Counted from the stretch's first letter, positions 51,037 to 59,953 are shown. The stretch is DNA of 64,000 nucleotides from Spirosoma profusum (GCF_014699005.1 NZ_JACWZY010000024.1:62001-126000), one strand, 5' to 3'. The notes: generated by a model from the letters alone, not told the origin. Program-made: numbers and translations.

Positions 51037-51123
51037 AATGAGCGAAAGAGTGAATGAGTGAAAGAGCGAATGGCTGACGCAAGCTACTTTGCGCTCTTTC
51101 ACTCATTCGCTCTTTCACTCTTT
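51037..51123. repeat. 32-base-arm inverted repeat of the gagtgaaagag family
   Basis: The left arm 51037-51068 (aatgagcgaaagagtgaatg, then agtgaaagagcg) and right arm 51092-51123 are complementary with about three mismatches; each arm is itself made of repeated gagtgaaagagcgaa units. It starts 4 bases before the DUF2480 ATG, between two divergent genes, so it lies in a promoter region. A shorter relative is at 28032-28105. Confidence 0.85.
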
Positions 51124-51186
51124 ACAACGGCTATTTACGGTCGAAAGGTTCTCGAAAAACTTCCATGGGCTGTCGGCTTTTTTTGC

Positions 51187-51194
51187 TACTTTTG
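51187..51194 (+). promoter_or_regulatory. dnaN: Candidate dnaN -7 promoter element
   Basis: TACTTTTG matches the Bacteroidota -7 consensus TAnnTTTG exactly and implies a transcript start about 35 bases before the dnaN ATG at 51235. A clear TTG at the -33 spacing is absent (ttc at 51161). Confidence 0.45.
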
Positions 51195-51234
51195 TTCTTA
51201 TATCCAAATACTAACCGACTTAACCGCCTGGCTA

Positions 51235-52356
51235 ATGAAATTTATTGTTTCCTCATCTGTTCTGCTCAAAAACCTTCAGCATATCAATGGCGTCGTGGCT
51301 ACCAACCCGATTGTGCCGATTCTTGAAAATTTCCTATTTCGTATTGAAGATGGCAATCTGATCGTAACAGCTTCGGACCTGCAAACGACCATGACCACGC
51401 AAATACCGGTTGAGTCGAGCGAAAACGGGTCTATTGCCATTCCTGCTAAACTTTTGCTCGATACGTTACGTAGCTTACCTGAACAGCCTGTCACGATTAA
51501 TATCGATATCAATACGTTCGGCACGGAAATCCTGACCGATAATGGCCGCTATAAGCTTTCTGGTGAAAATCCAATTGATTTTCCCAAACTTCCGACGGTA
51601 AACAAGAACATGTCGGTGGATATGACATCGGACGTATTGCTGAGTGCTATTAACAATACTGTTTTTGCGACCAGCACCGACGACCTGCGCCCAGCCATGA
51701 CGGGTGTCCTTCTGCAACTCACTGCAGACAACGCTACGTTCGTTGCGACCGACGGCCACCGGCTCATTCGTTACCGACGTACTGACCTCGGTTCGGCGGC
51801 TAGTACGTCCATTATTATTCCCCGGAAGGCCCTTCAATTACTCAAGGCGTCTTTGCCGGAGAATGTTCCGGTTACGGCCGAGTTCAGCCAGTCGAACGCT
51901 TCCTTTACGTTCGGCCCTACGCAGCTCATTTGCCGGTTGATCGACGAGCGTTTTCCAGATTACGAAAATGCCATTCCGACCAACAATCCGAACGTAATGA
52001 CGATTGGACGTAGCGATTTGCTCAACTCACTGAAGCGGATCATGATTTACGCCAACCGCACAACGCACCAGATTCGGCTTTCCCTCAAAGCCGGCTCCCT
52101 GACCATTTCAGCCGAAGACCTCGATTACTCCAACGAAGCCAACGAAAAACTCCTCTGCGAGTACAACGGCGACGCAATGGAAATTGGCTTCAACGCCAAG
52201 CTGATGTCAGAAGTTTTAAGTAATCTGGCCGCCAAAATGGTTTCGTTGGAAATGTCAGCACCCAACCGGGCCGGTCTGCTCATCCCAGCCGATAAGGAAG
52301 AAAACGAAGATATTCTGATGCTGGTGATGCCTGTAATGCTGAATACTTACGCGTAA
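51235..52356 (+). CDS. dnaN: DNA polymerase III beta subunit (sliding clamp)
   Basis: A 373-residue sliding clamp that encircles DNA and tethers the replicative polymerase. Seen: three clamp domains, opening MKFIVSSSVLLKNLQHINGV, FRIEDGNLIVTASDLQTTM, IAIPAKLLLDTLRSLPEQ, FVATDGHRLIRYRR at the middle, CRLIDERFPDYENAIP, and a C-terminal LLIPADKEENEDILMLVMPV followed by MLN. I chose the ATG at 51235, which gives the normal length; the frame is open to a GTG at 51058 inside the repeat. No dnaA or origin lies nearby, so dnaN is separate from dnaA here. It ends just before a 119-base palindrome. Confidence 0.96.
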   Translation: MKFIVSSSVLLKNLQHINGVVATNPIVPILENFLFRIEDGNLIVTASDLQTTMTTQIPVESSENGSIAIPAKLLLDTLRSLPEQPVTINIDINTFGTEILTDNGRYKLSGENPIDFPKLPTVNKNMSVDMTSDVLLSAINNTVFATSTDDLRPAMTGVLLQLTADNATFVATDGHRLIRYRRTDLGSAASTSIIIPRKALQLLKASLPENVPVTAEFSQSNASFTFGPTQLICRLIDERFPDYENAIPTNNPNVMTIGRSDLLNSLKRIMIYANRTTHQIRLSLKAGSLTISAEDLDYSNEANEKLLCEYNGDAMEIGFNAKLMSEVLSNLAAKMVSLEMSAPNRAGLLIPADKEENEDILMLVMPVMLNTYA

Positions 52357-52365
52357 AAAAAATAA

Positions 52366-52484
52366 TGACGGGGCCGCCCGTGCGGTTATAAACGATGAAT
52401 GGTGGGTTTGCTGACGCCAACAATTACGTAGTGCGTCAGCAAACTCACCGCTCATCGTTTATAACCGCACGGGCGGCCCCGTCA
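52366..52484. repeat. Large inverted repeat with 52-base arms after dnaN
   Basis: The left arm 52366-52417 starts tgacggggccgcccgtgcgg and the right arm 52433-52484 is its complement with three mismatches near the loop end; the loop is 15 bases (caacaattacgtagt). It fills the space between the dnaN stop (52356) and the next ATG (52499). It is the largest inverted repeat in the window. Confidence 0.93.
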
Positions 52485-52498
52485 TCACTCACCTTCTC

Positions 52499-53782
52499 AT
52501 GTCCAAACAACGTAACGCCCCAGCTCTCATTTTTATTTTTATTACGTTGCTAATTGACGTAACGGGGCTGGGTATAATTATTCCGGTTTTCCCGAAGCTA
52601 CTTGAACAACTTATTCACGGCAATATTAGTCAGGCAGCCAGTTGGGGAGCTTTGTTGACGCCCGCTTATGCGTTAATGCAGTTCATCTTCGCGCCGGTTT
52701 TAGGTGGATTGAGCGACCGATATGGACGTCGGCCTGTTTTGCTGTTTTCGTTGTTGGGCTTTGGTGTTGACTATCTGTTTCAGGGATTTGCGCCCAGTAT
52801 CGGCTGGTTATTTTTAGGTCGGGTTTTGGCCGGGATAACCGGGGCAAGCTTCACCACAGCAACAGCCTACATTGCCGATATCAGTCCACCGGAAAAGCGA
52901 GCGCAGAACTTCGGTCTGGTAGGGGCGGCTTTTGGTGTGGGCTTCATTCTGGGACCAGCCATTGGTGGGCTTTTAGGGCAATATGGGCCACGTGTACCGT
53001 TTTTTGTAGCAGCTGGCCTAACGTTGGTCAATTTCTTTTATGGCTTGTTGATTCTTCCCGAATCGCTTTCTCCTGAAAACCGCCGTCCGTTCAACTGGAA
53101 ACGGGCTAATCCACTTGGTTCACTGCTGCGGCTGGGAAAATACCCCGTTATTCTAGGCTTAGTGGCGTCGCTGGTGCTGATTTACATTGCTGGCTTCGCC
53201 GTACAGGGCACGTGGACGTTCTACACCATTGAGAAATTCAAATGGGATGAAACAACGGTAGGTTTCTCGTTAGCTACGATTGGCGTAGCATTTGCGCTGG
53301 TACAGGGCGGTTTGAGCCGGGTACTAATTCCTAAATTAGGTCAGCAGCGGTCGGTGTATGTGGGCATGATGTTCAGTGCGATTGGCTTCTTCCTGTTCGG
53401 TCTGGCGAATCAGAGCTGGATGATGTTTGCCTTTATGTTTATTTATGCATTGGGCGGTATTGCCGGACCATCCATTCAGGGAATTATTTCCAATCAGGTT
53501 CCAGCTAATGAGCAGGGCGAATTGCAGGGCGCCTTAACGAGCCTAACTAGTGTTACGTCTATCGTTGGGCCGTTCATTATGGGGAATTTGTTTTCATTCT
53601 TCACCTCACCCAAAGCGCCTACCTACCTTCCTGGCGCTCCGTTTTTTTTAGCTTCGCTCCTGATTATCATTAGCGGCTTTCTCGCCCGGCGCGGGTTAAA
53701 GCGAAATCTGGTAGTCAGTTCAGACCCACTCCAACCAGCCCAGGCCGAAACTAACAGCGTTGCAGGTAAAGCCGATAACTAA
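52499..53782 (+). CDS. MFS efflux permease, TCR/Tet family
   Basis: A 427-residue transporter with twelve predicted helices, of the tetracycline-resistance-like (drug:H+ antiporter-1) branch. Seen: the helix 1 motif FITLLIDVTGLGIIIPVFP, the loop 2-3 signature GGLSDRYGRRPVLLFSLLG (motif A), LFLGRVLAGITGASFTTATA (helix 4), and motif C in helix 5, GVGFILGPAIGGLLG. The natural substrate is unknown; chromosomal TCR/Tet homologues need not give tetracycline resistance. Its last 63 bases overlap the tail of a small convergent gene. Confidence 0.88.
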   Translation: MSKQRNAPALIFIFITLLIDVTGLGIIIPVFPKLLEQLIHGNISQAASWGALLTPAYALMQFIFAPVLGGLSDRYGRRPVLLFSLLGFGVDYLFQGFAPSIGWLFLGRVLAGITGASFTTATAYIADISPPEKRAQNFGLVGAAFGVGFILGPAIGGLLGQYGPRVPFFVAAGLTLVNFFYGLLILPESLSPENRRPFNWKRANPLGSLLRLGKYPVILGLVASLVLIYIAGFAVQGTWTFYTIEKFKWDETTVGFSLATIGVAFALVQGGLSRVLIPKLGQQRSVYVGMMFSAIGFFLFGLANQSWMMFAFMFIYALGGIAGPSIQGIISNQVPANEQGELQGALTSLTSVTSIVGPFIMGNLFSFFTSPKAPTYLPGAPFFLASLLIIISGFLARRGLKRNLVVSSDPLQPAQAETNSVAGKADN

Positions 53783-54025
53783 GCTATATAACCAGGATGT
53801 TTTCCACAACGAACGTACCCACAGGCTTTCCACCAAAGCCACGATACCTTCAAGCAAAAAAATGTTACCACCGAAGCTATACCAGTAATACATCAGAAAT
53901 GTCCAGGTCGATGCACTTATCAACATGCCTAACCATAGGATGTTGATAAACCGGTCTTTGTGCCTCAGAAATAGAAATAAAATCGGGATCTCAATCAGCC
54001 AGGTTTTTACCAGATAAATCCACAT
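53720..54025 (-). CDS. Small four-helix membrane protein of unknown function
   Basis: A 101-residue protein, almost all hydrophobic, with three or four membrane helices (about 3-20, 27-47, 53-70 and 77-97) and many Trp residues. Its ATG overlaps the stop of the upstream gene (TGATG), which argues that it is translated together with that secreted protein. Its end overlaps the convergent MFS gene by 63 bases. I do not recognise the family. The coupling suggests a function with the exported protein, such as processing, anchoring or transport. Confidence 0.7.
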   Translation of the reverse strand: MWIYLVKTWLIEIPILFLFLRHKDRFINILWLGMLISASTWTFLMYYWYSFGGNIFLLEGIVALVESLWVRSLWKTSWLYSLVIGFTCNAVSFGLGWLEWV

Positions 54026-54696
54026 CAGCGCTTCCGATTACGCATAAACAAGGCGCTTAGAAGCCCGACAATTGATAACCCTCCGGCTACTAACCACCCT
54101 TCGCCCACAACCGACGCTTTTGATGAGGAGGCTTTCGGTTTCAAAGACGGTGAAGGGCGCATATCCTGCTCAGTATATGGTTTTTTCTCCGTAGTCCCAT
54201 CGTCATACCTATACACTACGTTGTCGTAGTCAATTTGTAACGTACTACCCGACAGCTTTTTAACAGTCAGTACGTCCTCAATTGACTTGGTCGGGTTTGA
54301 TTTCGACAGCGTCGATACTGCACTTATTTTCACATCCGACCGAATTAAGTTTGGGTTCGACTCAAAATAGCGCTGTAGTTTATCCCTGATGCTTTGATTT
54401 CGTGCCTGTTGATATGCTCTGAGACTATCTTCCCGAAAATGATTCTTGGCTATGGCACAAATGACGGGTCGGCTGAGGTGGTAGAAATGAACGCATTCGC
54501 CAGATTTGATAATCGCATAATTAGGTGTCGGAAACGGGTAGTAAGCGATAAATACGTACTTGGGATACTGATTGATATTCGCTAATCGAAAACAGTAGCT
54601 CACACTACGTCGATCATACGGAATAACATCGGCCCAGGCACAACGTATTACGTTAGCCAATAGCAGACTCAGAAAAATTAGTCGTTTGATTTTCAT
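54025..54696 (-). CDS. Exported protein with C-terminal membrane anchor
   Basis: A 223-residue protein. Seen: a signal peptide (MKIKRLIFLSLLLANVI, cleavage near WADVI), a periplasmic domain (about 23-110) opening IPYDRRSVSYCFRLANI with YVFIAYYPFPTP and GECVHFYH, a long helical-to-disordered part to ~195, one membrane helix (EGWLVAGGLSIVGLLSALF, ~199-217) and a basic tail RNRKR. The body resembles uncharacterised secreted proteins with a DxIP...SxCxKxxNL pattern seen in Bacteroidota (recalled, not searched). The same signal-body-helix-basic-tail layout is repeated in the 58-residue gene upstream. Function unknown. Confidence 0.72.
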   Translation of the reverse strand: MKIKRLIFLSLLLANVIRCAWADVIPYDRRSVSYCFRLANINQYPKYVFIAYYPFPTPNYAIIKSGECVHFYHLSRPVICAIAKNHFREDSLRAYQQARNQSIRDKLQRYFESNPNLIRSDVKISAVSTLSKSNPTKSIEDVLTVKKLSGSTLQIDYDNVVYRYDDGTTEKKPYTEQDMRPSPSLKPKASSSKASVVGEGWLVAGGLSIVGLLSALFMRNRKR

Positions 54697-54731
54697 ATGA
54701 GTAGCCAGAACAGCGTTTTTCAGAAAGGCGA

Positions 54732-54908
54732 TTAACTATTTCGCTGCCTGCGAAGTTGGCGAACAAGTAACAGAACCGCCACAGCAACAATCCCAATAAC
54801 CAATGCACTATTCAACATGGGAGAGCCTGTTGGTCTTGGATCAACAAGATCAGCAAACGTAGTGGAGCATGTGCTGAATAACAGAATCAAAAGGGCGTAT
54901 TTTTTCAT
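54732..54908 (-). CDS. 58-residue exported protein with membrane helix and basic tail
   Basis: A small gene between the exported protein and the MFS gene. Translation gives MKKYALLILLFSTC (signal), a short mature part STTFADLVDPRPTGSPM, a membrane helix LNSALVIGIVAVAVLLLV and a tail RQLRRQRNS. It begins at ATG 54908 and ends TAA 54732, 35 bases before the next gene's start. The layout is a miniature of the downstream exported protein (signal, short body with DP/P residues, helix, Arg-rich tail), so it is probably real and perhaps a truncated paralogue or a small partner. Cys14 lies near a possible lipobox (LFSTC). Confidence 0.6.
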   Translation of the reverse strand: MKKYALLILLFSTCSTTFADLVDPRPTGSPMLNSALVIGIVAVAVLLLVRQLRRQRNS

Positions 54909-54937
54909 GGCAATAAGGGTTTAAAAGTTTGAATAAA

Positions 54938-56020
54938 TCATTTGGTACGTAGTGAAAGTTCTTTATCCGTCGATAAAAAGACGTAGTATAATCCCCAGGT
55001 TAACAAGCCTAAAAGTAGCAATTGAGTGAACAGAGAAAAGTAAGAATCCAGCGGTAAAAACGAGACTGCTCCGCCTAACGCAATGGCCAGCCCGAACGTA
55101 GCACCGCTTACTGTGGCCGGTACGTTAGGTAAAAGGCGTTGCAAAGCCACTACGCTGATGGGCGTCAACGACTGAAGCAAGCCCGTTCCGACCAAAAGCC
55201 AGAACAGCTTTCGATACCCGAAACTCAGCGACGGGATAGCAATCGCCAGCGCGAACAGCGCATACACTCGCCACGGAATTCGGTCGGCCAGCCAGCCACC
55301 AACTAGTTTCCCGGTCATCGCTGCCAGTGCTACGTATAACAGCCAGTCGTACTGCTCGGCATGCAGCAATTGAATCACATTCCAGACCGCCGAACGTAGC
55401 GCAATGGCCACCAGCAACAGAATCATTACGTAGTCGTGGTTGTCCAGGTGCGGTTTTTCGGGGAAAATTGTTTGCTGAGTCTCCGTCGGGAACGTAGCGC
55501 TACGTAGTACAAGCCCGATGGTCAGCAATCCAGTCATGAGCAGATAACCGACGCCCTGCCAGTGCATCGCTCCCGACCAGCCACCCAGCGCAAGACCTAA
55601 TACGCCAAAACCTGAGAATATCCCAACGAAGCGAGCCTGTTGCGGAAAGCTGATCAACGTAACGGCGCCCCCTGCTACATGGTAAATCGCTGAGCTAACA
55701 CCCGCCAATACAACAGCCGCCCATACGTAGTGAGCCAACGAAAGGCCTAAAGCCGCCATCATCCCCACTGACGCCAGTATTGACCATTTTCGATACGTCC
55801 CAACACAGTCGAGCCAGATTCCGGCGGGCAGTTGGCCACCAAACGCCAGAATGTTGTATAGAAGAACGGCACTGCCTGTCTCAACAAAACGGGATGTATG
55901 GCTAAAGCTTCCGATTAAATATCCGGCTGCTGCATCCGAAAAACCATGCCCGAGCCCTAGCGTCAATACGGTGGTTCGGTAGTTTGCAACTTTTGTCGAT
56001 ACGTTTGCCCAGGTGCACAT
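54938..56020 (-). CDS. MFS permease of unknown substrate
   Basis: A 360-residue membrane protein with eleven or twelve predicted helices and the major facilitator fold. Seen: LGLGHGFSDAAAGYLIG in helix 1, the loop GGQLPAGIWLDCVGTYRKWS (a loose motif A), SSAIYHVAGGAVTL (helix 4), and a matching KLVGGWLADRIPWRV at the start of the second half. The HGFSDA and YHVAGG patterns recall the fosmidomycin-resistance-like branch. It is the first gene of a leftward run with the small exported proteins. It is shorter than most MFS proteins because its loops are short. Confidence 0.8.
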   Translation of the reverse strand: MCTWANVSTKVANYRTTVLTLGLGHGFSDAAAGYLIGSFSHTSRFVETGSAVLLYNILAFGGQLPAGIWLDCVGTYRKWSILASVGMMAALGLSLAHYVWAAVVLAGVSSAIYHVAGGAVTLISFPQQARFVGIFSGFGVLGLALGGWSGAMHWQGVGYLLMTGLLTIGLVLRSATFPTETQQTIFPEKPHLDNHDYVMILLLVAIALRSAVWNVIQLLHAEQYDWLLYVALAAMTGKLVGGWLADRIPWRVYALFALAIAIPSLSFGYRKLFWLLVGTGLLQSLTPISVVALQRLLPNVPATVSGATFGLAIALGGAVSFLPLDSYFSLFTQLLLLGLLTWGLYYVFLSTDKELSLRTK

Positions 56021-56403
56021 AATTTCTATAGCGTGTTGAACAGAACAAAGGTCGGATACGTATCACGCTTTTGAAATGGAGGAAAACCTATATTTTACTG
56101 TAAGATAACCTATATATTTTCAACACAGGTCTAATAAAACGTAAGCCTTTATTTTATCACTATTCCGGCTTACAAATTCAGTAAACGCTCTTCCAGAATA
56201 TTCTTTTAAAATGATTTATAAGGCAAAGTTTCTTTTTGTAAATACAATTTCTACAGTTATTTTTGATGTTTATATGCACGCTATAATTTGCTGATGTACA
56301 GTGATTTGATCAAACTGAATTCATTTATTATTTCGGCTTGACAACATAAACAAATTATCAAGTTTGCATATTTTTTTAGTCCACACCAATCCATATAATT
56401 AAT
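56021..56403. other. 383-base AT-rich intergenic region before the mosaic surface protein
   Basis: This is a divergent promoter region between the MFS gene and the 1177-residue protein. It is AT-rich throughout. A TTG (~56263), 17-base spacer and tataatttg (56282-56290) resemble the Bacteroidota promoter with one extra spacer base in the -7 box, about 110 bases before the ATG. It holds no coding frame and only one or two ACGTA words. Confidence 0.5.
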
Positions 56404-59400
56404 ATGAATCCACACGTTTTACGTTCCAGAATTACTACGTCCTTTTCTGCGACAAAGTCAATCACACAAAAATTCGTTGCCATTATTCTAGCCAGCATTT
56501 GCATACCGGCTTTTGGGCAGGTGTCTATATCGGCCAATACCAATTCGTTGTGTGAAGGCCCGCCTGTTTCTATCTCACTAACCAACAGTAATCCCAGCTT
56601 CTTCACGACTGGAAGTTTGCAACGTAACGGTACAACGGTAGCTAGTACTACGAATGGTCAACTAAACTATACAACGACTCTGCCCGGAGCCTACCAATTT
56701 GTTTATAATGAAAAGAGCGGCTTTAGCGATGTCTACGCGGGCCAAAGCACGTTTTTAGAGTTTACCGATATGTATTTTTTGAATACATCAACAGGTTTTG
56801 TTTTATCTGGGCAAGGCATTCATAAAACGAGCAATGGTGGTAAAACATGGAGTAAGACAGCCGTAGGAAATAATTTCAACACAGCTGTTCATTTCAGTGA
56901 TAGCCAAAACGGTTGGGTAGTTGGCTGGGGCGGTAATATCAACCGAACAACCGATGGAGGTGCTACCTGGGTTACACAACCCATCAATTTTGGGTATGAG
57001 CTCTATGATGTTTTTGCTACGTCGTCGACAACAGGCTGGGTTGTAGGTCGAAAAAATAAAGTGCTATATACCAGTAATGGCGGTGGCACCTGGACGGACG
57101 TTAACCTGTCTATTCCGTACGATGATGCATCTGTACAGGGCATATATTTCATCAATCAAAATACTGGCTGGATTGTTGGTCAGGGTGGTATTATCCGAAA
57201 AACAACCAACGGGGGAAGCAACTGGACATCCCAGTCCTTGCCGAGCCCTTATGCACAATTGTGGATCACGGATGTCTCTTTCGTAGATGCAAACACGGGA
57301 TGGGTATCTACTGTATACGGAGGAGTGTTTAAGACGACCAACGGTGGTGCAAGCTGGACTTTACAACGAGCTGAAAGCCAGAATTCACCACAAGGAACCA
57401 GCAGAATTCGGTTTAATGACGCCAATACAGGTTTTTATAACTTGAATTCAGTGGTATATCGATCAACGGATGGCGGAACGAACTGGACGCCTATAGGCAA
57501 TCCGACATTTTCTTACACACATCCCAATATTCTATCTTCCTTTTGGTTTTTTTCTGCCACCGAAGGTTTTACGGCGACAGCAGGTCACTTGTATAAATAT
57601 TATGCTAGTCTTCCCGACCGAACTAATATTATTTCCATAACTCCAACGCCCACCATAAACGCAAATGCAACCAATATATGCGCTAATCAGCCAGTACAAC
57701 TTTCGAGCAATTCGGTATTGCCGGGCACTGCCCTACAATGGTTAAAGGATGAAGTACCTGTTGCATCAGCCACCAGCCTAACCTATTCACCCAGCCAACC
57801 CGGTAACTATAAATTGCAAGCGACACAATCAGTTGATAGTTGGCAAGTTGCCGGTAATGGCTATTATTCATTCATTGATCCTACAAACGGCTGGACGCTC
57901 AACCCGGGTGCTGGAGGAACGAACAATCAGGTGCGTCGAACCACAGATGGCGGGCAAACATCTAATACGTATAGCACGGTAGATGGCTATTTAAGTAGTA
58001 TATACTTTGTTAATACGTCGAATGGATGGATTACGGGTAGGGAGGATGGAGTAGGATATCCCCCCGCTTTCATTGCCAGATCGACCGATGGGGGCATGTC
58101 ATGGACGAAAACACCTGTTAACATAGACTATTCAGTACTAAATGGTATCTATTTTACAGATGCCAGTCATGGCTGGATATTTGGTCAAAAATACGCATCG
58201 AATACCCCATATGCGGAATATCAGGCGTTAATCCTGCGTACTACAGACGGTGGTAATACCTGGATACAGCAATCGAGTGTGAACCAGTTTGTTAAAGCAT
58301 CTAAAGCATTTTTCGTCAATAATACGACAGGCTGGATTGCCGGTAAGTATGGCGAGTCGGCTGTGGCCTTGCTAAAAACCACCGATGGCGGTAATACCTG
58401 GACACAACAACTGGTAATAGACGACGCATTTGATATAAATCTGTTTTTTAAAGATGCTGCTACGGGCTGGGTGTCAATTCCAGGTCAATTTATCTTAATG
58501 ACAACCAATGGAGGTAGCACCTGGACCGCTCCATCTACACAGACTAATGCTGGACCATTATTTTTTGAGGATGTTCTAAATGGTGTAATGGTATCTGGTA
58601 GTAATCTGTTCAGAACATCCGACGGTGGGCAAACCTGGCAACATAAAGCTACTTCGCCCATTGGGCTAACTTCTGCAAAATTTTTCACTAGTAACTCGCT
58701 ATATGCTTTTGGTGCCAACGGTGATTTTTACCGAATTGTGAACCAGCCTTATACCTGTATTTCTGCCCCAATCGCAATTGGGACGCTTTGTTGTACAAGT
58801 ATGGAAACCGTAAAAACCGGCGTCTGGAACGACCCTACAGTTTGGTCCTGTGGGCGAGTTCCTAAATTTTCAGATACGCTGACAATACGTTCAGGCCATA
58901 TTATTTCACTGAATGAAACAGGCTACGTTAAGAAACTAACGATTCTGGGAACGCTACGTAAAGGTTCCGGCGCACAGATGCGTATGTCGATCATACCTCC
59001 TTCGGCACTGAATCTGAGCGGTAATATGAACTTTGGACAAATTAATGTCGGGCAAACTGCCAGTCGAACGCTCGTTATTCAAAATACAGGTTCCGACGTA
59101 ACGGTTACAGGACTTACTCTACCATCTGGCTTTTCAGGTTCCTGGAATGGTATACTGGCAATGGGAAGTTCGCAGTCAGTGGTTATTACGTTTGCCCCTG
59201 GCGCGGCTGGTACGTTCGATGGTCAGCTTACAGTAAATACTACGTCTGTCGTAACGGGTAACACAATTAGCTTGACTGCCTCTGCCACAGTGAATACACT
59301 CCTGAATGGTTTGGTTTTATACCTGCCTTTTAATGGAAATGCGAACGATGCCAGTGGTAACGGCAATCATGGCATTCTAACAGGTGCTGTGATTATTAAT

Positions 59401-59937
59401 GACCGATTCGGCAATTCAAATCAGGCCTGTGGCTTCATCCGATCAAATGGAACCTACCTCCGCGTACCCAATAGTCCGAGTCTGGATATTACAGGTTCTG
59501 GCCTGACGATCTGTGCCTGGATAAACCCTGTTTGGAATGGTAGTGGCATTAATATGCAGGTTGTCTCGAAGGCGCAGGATGCTTCTAATCGTAAGTTTGG
59601 ATTAGGAACCGGAGGTCCTTCACTCATGAATTTTGAACTTAAAACCACAACCGGTACAACCGATCAGGACTGGGGTTGTGGTAGCTGTAACCTACAGGAA
59701 TCTGTTTGGCAATTTGTAACCGTTACGTACGATGGGAGCAATATGAGGTGGTATAAAAATGGCTCGCTTATTTACCAGACCACCAAAACAGGAACCATTG
59801 TCAGCACGAACACCGATTTAATTATCGGCAGCTTTGCAGACCGAACGCAGTCCTATTTCAACGGGTCTATGGATGAGATTCGGATTTACAACCGGGCGCT
59901 GACAAACACCGAAATTCAACAGCTTTATCAGTTATAA
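56404..59937 (+). CDS. Large mosaic secreted protein: BNR/Ycf48-like propellers, Ig-like, ASH and LamG domains
   Basis: A 1177-residue secreted protein. Seen: a signal (cleavage near AFGQV, residue ~39), an Ig-like domain (40-100), a first propeller of repeated GWVVG and TTDGGxTW units (about 110-400), a second Ig-like domain (~410-475), a second propeller (~480-795), a GVWNDPTVWSCGRVP module (~805-860), a choice-of-anchor/ASH domain (NFGQINVGQTASRTLVIQNT, ~875-965) and a C-terminal LamG/concanavalin-type domain (VLYLPFNGNANDASGNGNHG to the end). The Ycf48-like propellers and LamG suggest adhesion or glycan binding outside the cell. No T9SS tail is seen. ACGTA is sparser here than in neighbours. 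Confidence 0.87.
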   Translation: MNPHVLRSRITTSFSATKSITQKFVAIILASICIPAFGQVSISANTNSLCEGPPVSISLTNSNPSFFTTGSLQRNGTTVASTTNGQLNYTTTLPGAYQFVYNEKSGFSDVYAGQSTFLEFTDMYFLNTSTGFVLSGQGIHKTSNGGKTWSKTAVGNNFNTAVHFSDSQNGWVVGWGGNINRTTDGGATWVTQPINFGYELYDVFATSSTTGWVVGRKNKVLYTSNGGGTWTDVNLSIPYDDASVQGIYFINQNTGWIVGQGGIIRKTTNGGSNWTSQSLPSPYAQLWITDVSFVDANTGWVSTVYGGVFKTTNGGASWTLQRAESQNSPQGTSRIRFNDANTGFYNLNSVVYRSTDGGTNWTPIGNPTFSYTHPNILSSFWFFSATEGFTATAGHLYKYYASLPDRTNIISITPTPTINANATNICANQPVQLSSNSVLPGTALQWLKDEVPVASATSLTYSPSQPGNYKLQATQSVDSWQVAGNGYYSFIDPTNGWTLNPGAGGTNNQVRRTTDGGQTSNTYSTVDGYLSSIYFVNTSNGWITGREDGVGYPPAFIARSTDGGMSWTKTPVNIDYSVLNGIYFTDASHGWIFGQKYASNTPYAEYQALILRTTDGGNTWIQQSSVNQFVKASKAFFVNNTTGWIAGKYGESAVALLKTTDGGNTWTQQLVIDDAFDINLFFKDAATGWVSIPGQFILMTTNGGSTWTAPSTQTNAGPLFFEDVLNGVMVSGSNLFRTSDGGQTWQHKATSPIGLTSAKFFTSNSLYAFGANGDFYRIVNQPYTCISAPIAIGTLCCTSMETVKTGVWNDPTVWSCGRVPKFSDTLTIRSGHIISLNETGYVKKLTILGTLRKGSGAQMRMSIIPPSALNLSGNMNFGQINVGQTASRTLVIQNTGSDVTVTGLTLPSGFSGSWNGILAMGSSQSVVITFAPGAAGTFDGQLTVNTTSVVTGNTISLTASATVNTLLNGLVLYLPFNGNANDASGNGNHGILTGAVIINDRFGNSNQACGFIRSNGTYLRVPNSPSLDITGSGLTICAWINPVWNGSGINMQVVSKAQDASNRKFGLGTGGPSLMNFELKTTTGTTDQDWGCGSCNLQESVWQFVTVTYDGSNMRWYKNGSLIYQTTKTGTIVSTNTDLIIGSFADRTQSYFNGSMDEIRIYNRALTNTEIQQLYQL

Positions 59938-59953
59938 ATAAGTGCTCTTTCTG

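Noticed and set aside
51058..51234. Longer dnaN frame starting at GTG inside the inverted repeat
   Set aside because: The first 59 residues are repeat-derived; the sliding-clamp fold starts at MKFIVSSS (51235).
51037..52356. Chromosome origin next to dnaN
   Set aside because: There is no dnaA, no cluster of DnaA boxes and no AT-rich unwinding region here; dnaN alone does not mark an origin in Bacteroidota.
52499..53782. Dedicated tetracycline-resistance gene
   Set aside because: The protein is a TCR/Tet-family MFS by its motifs, but it is a chromosomal homologue with no linked regulator or mobile element, so resistance cannot be claimed.
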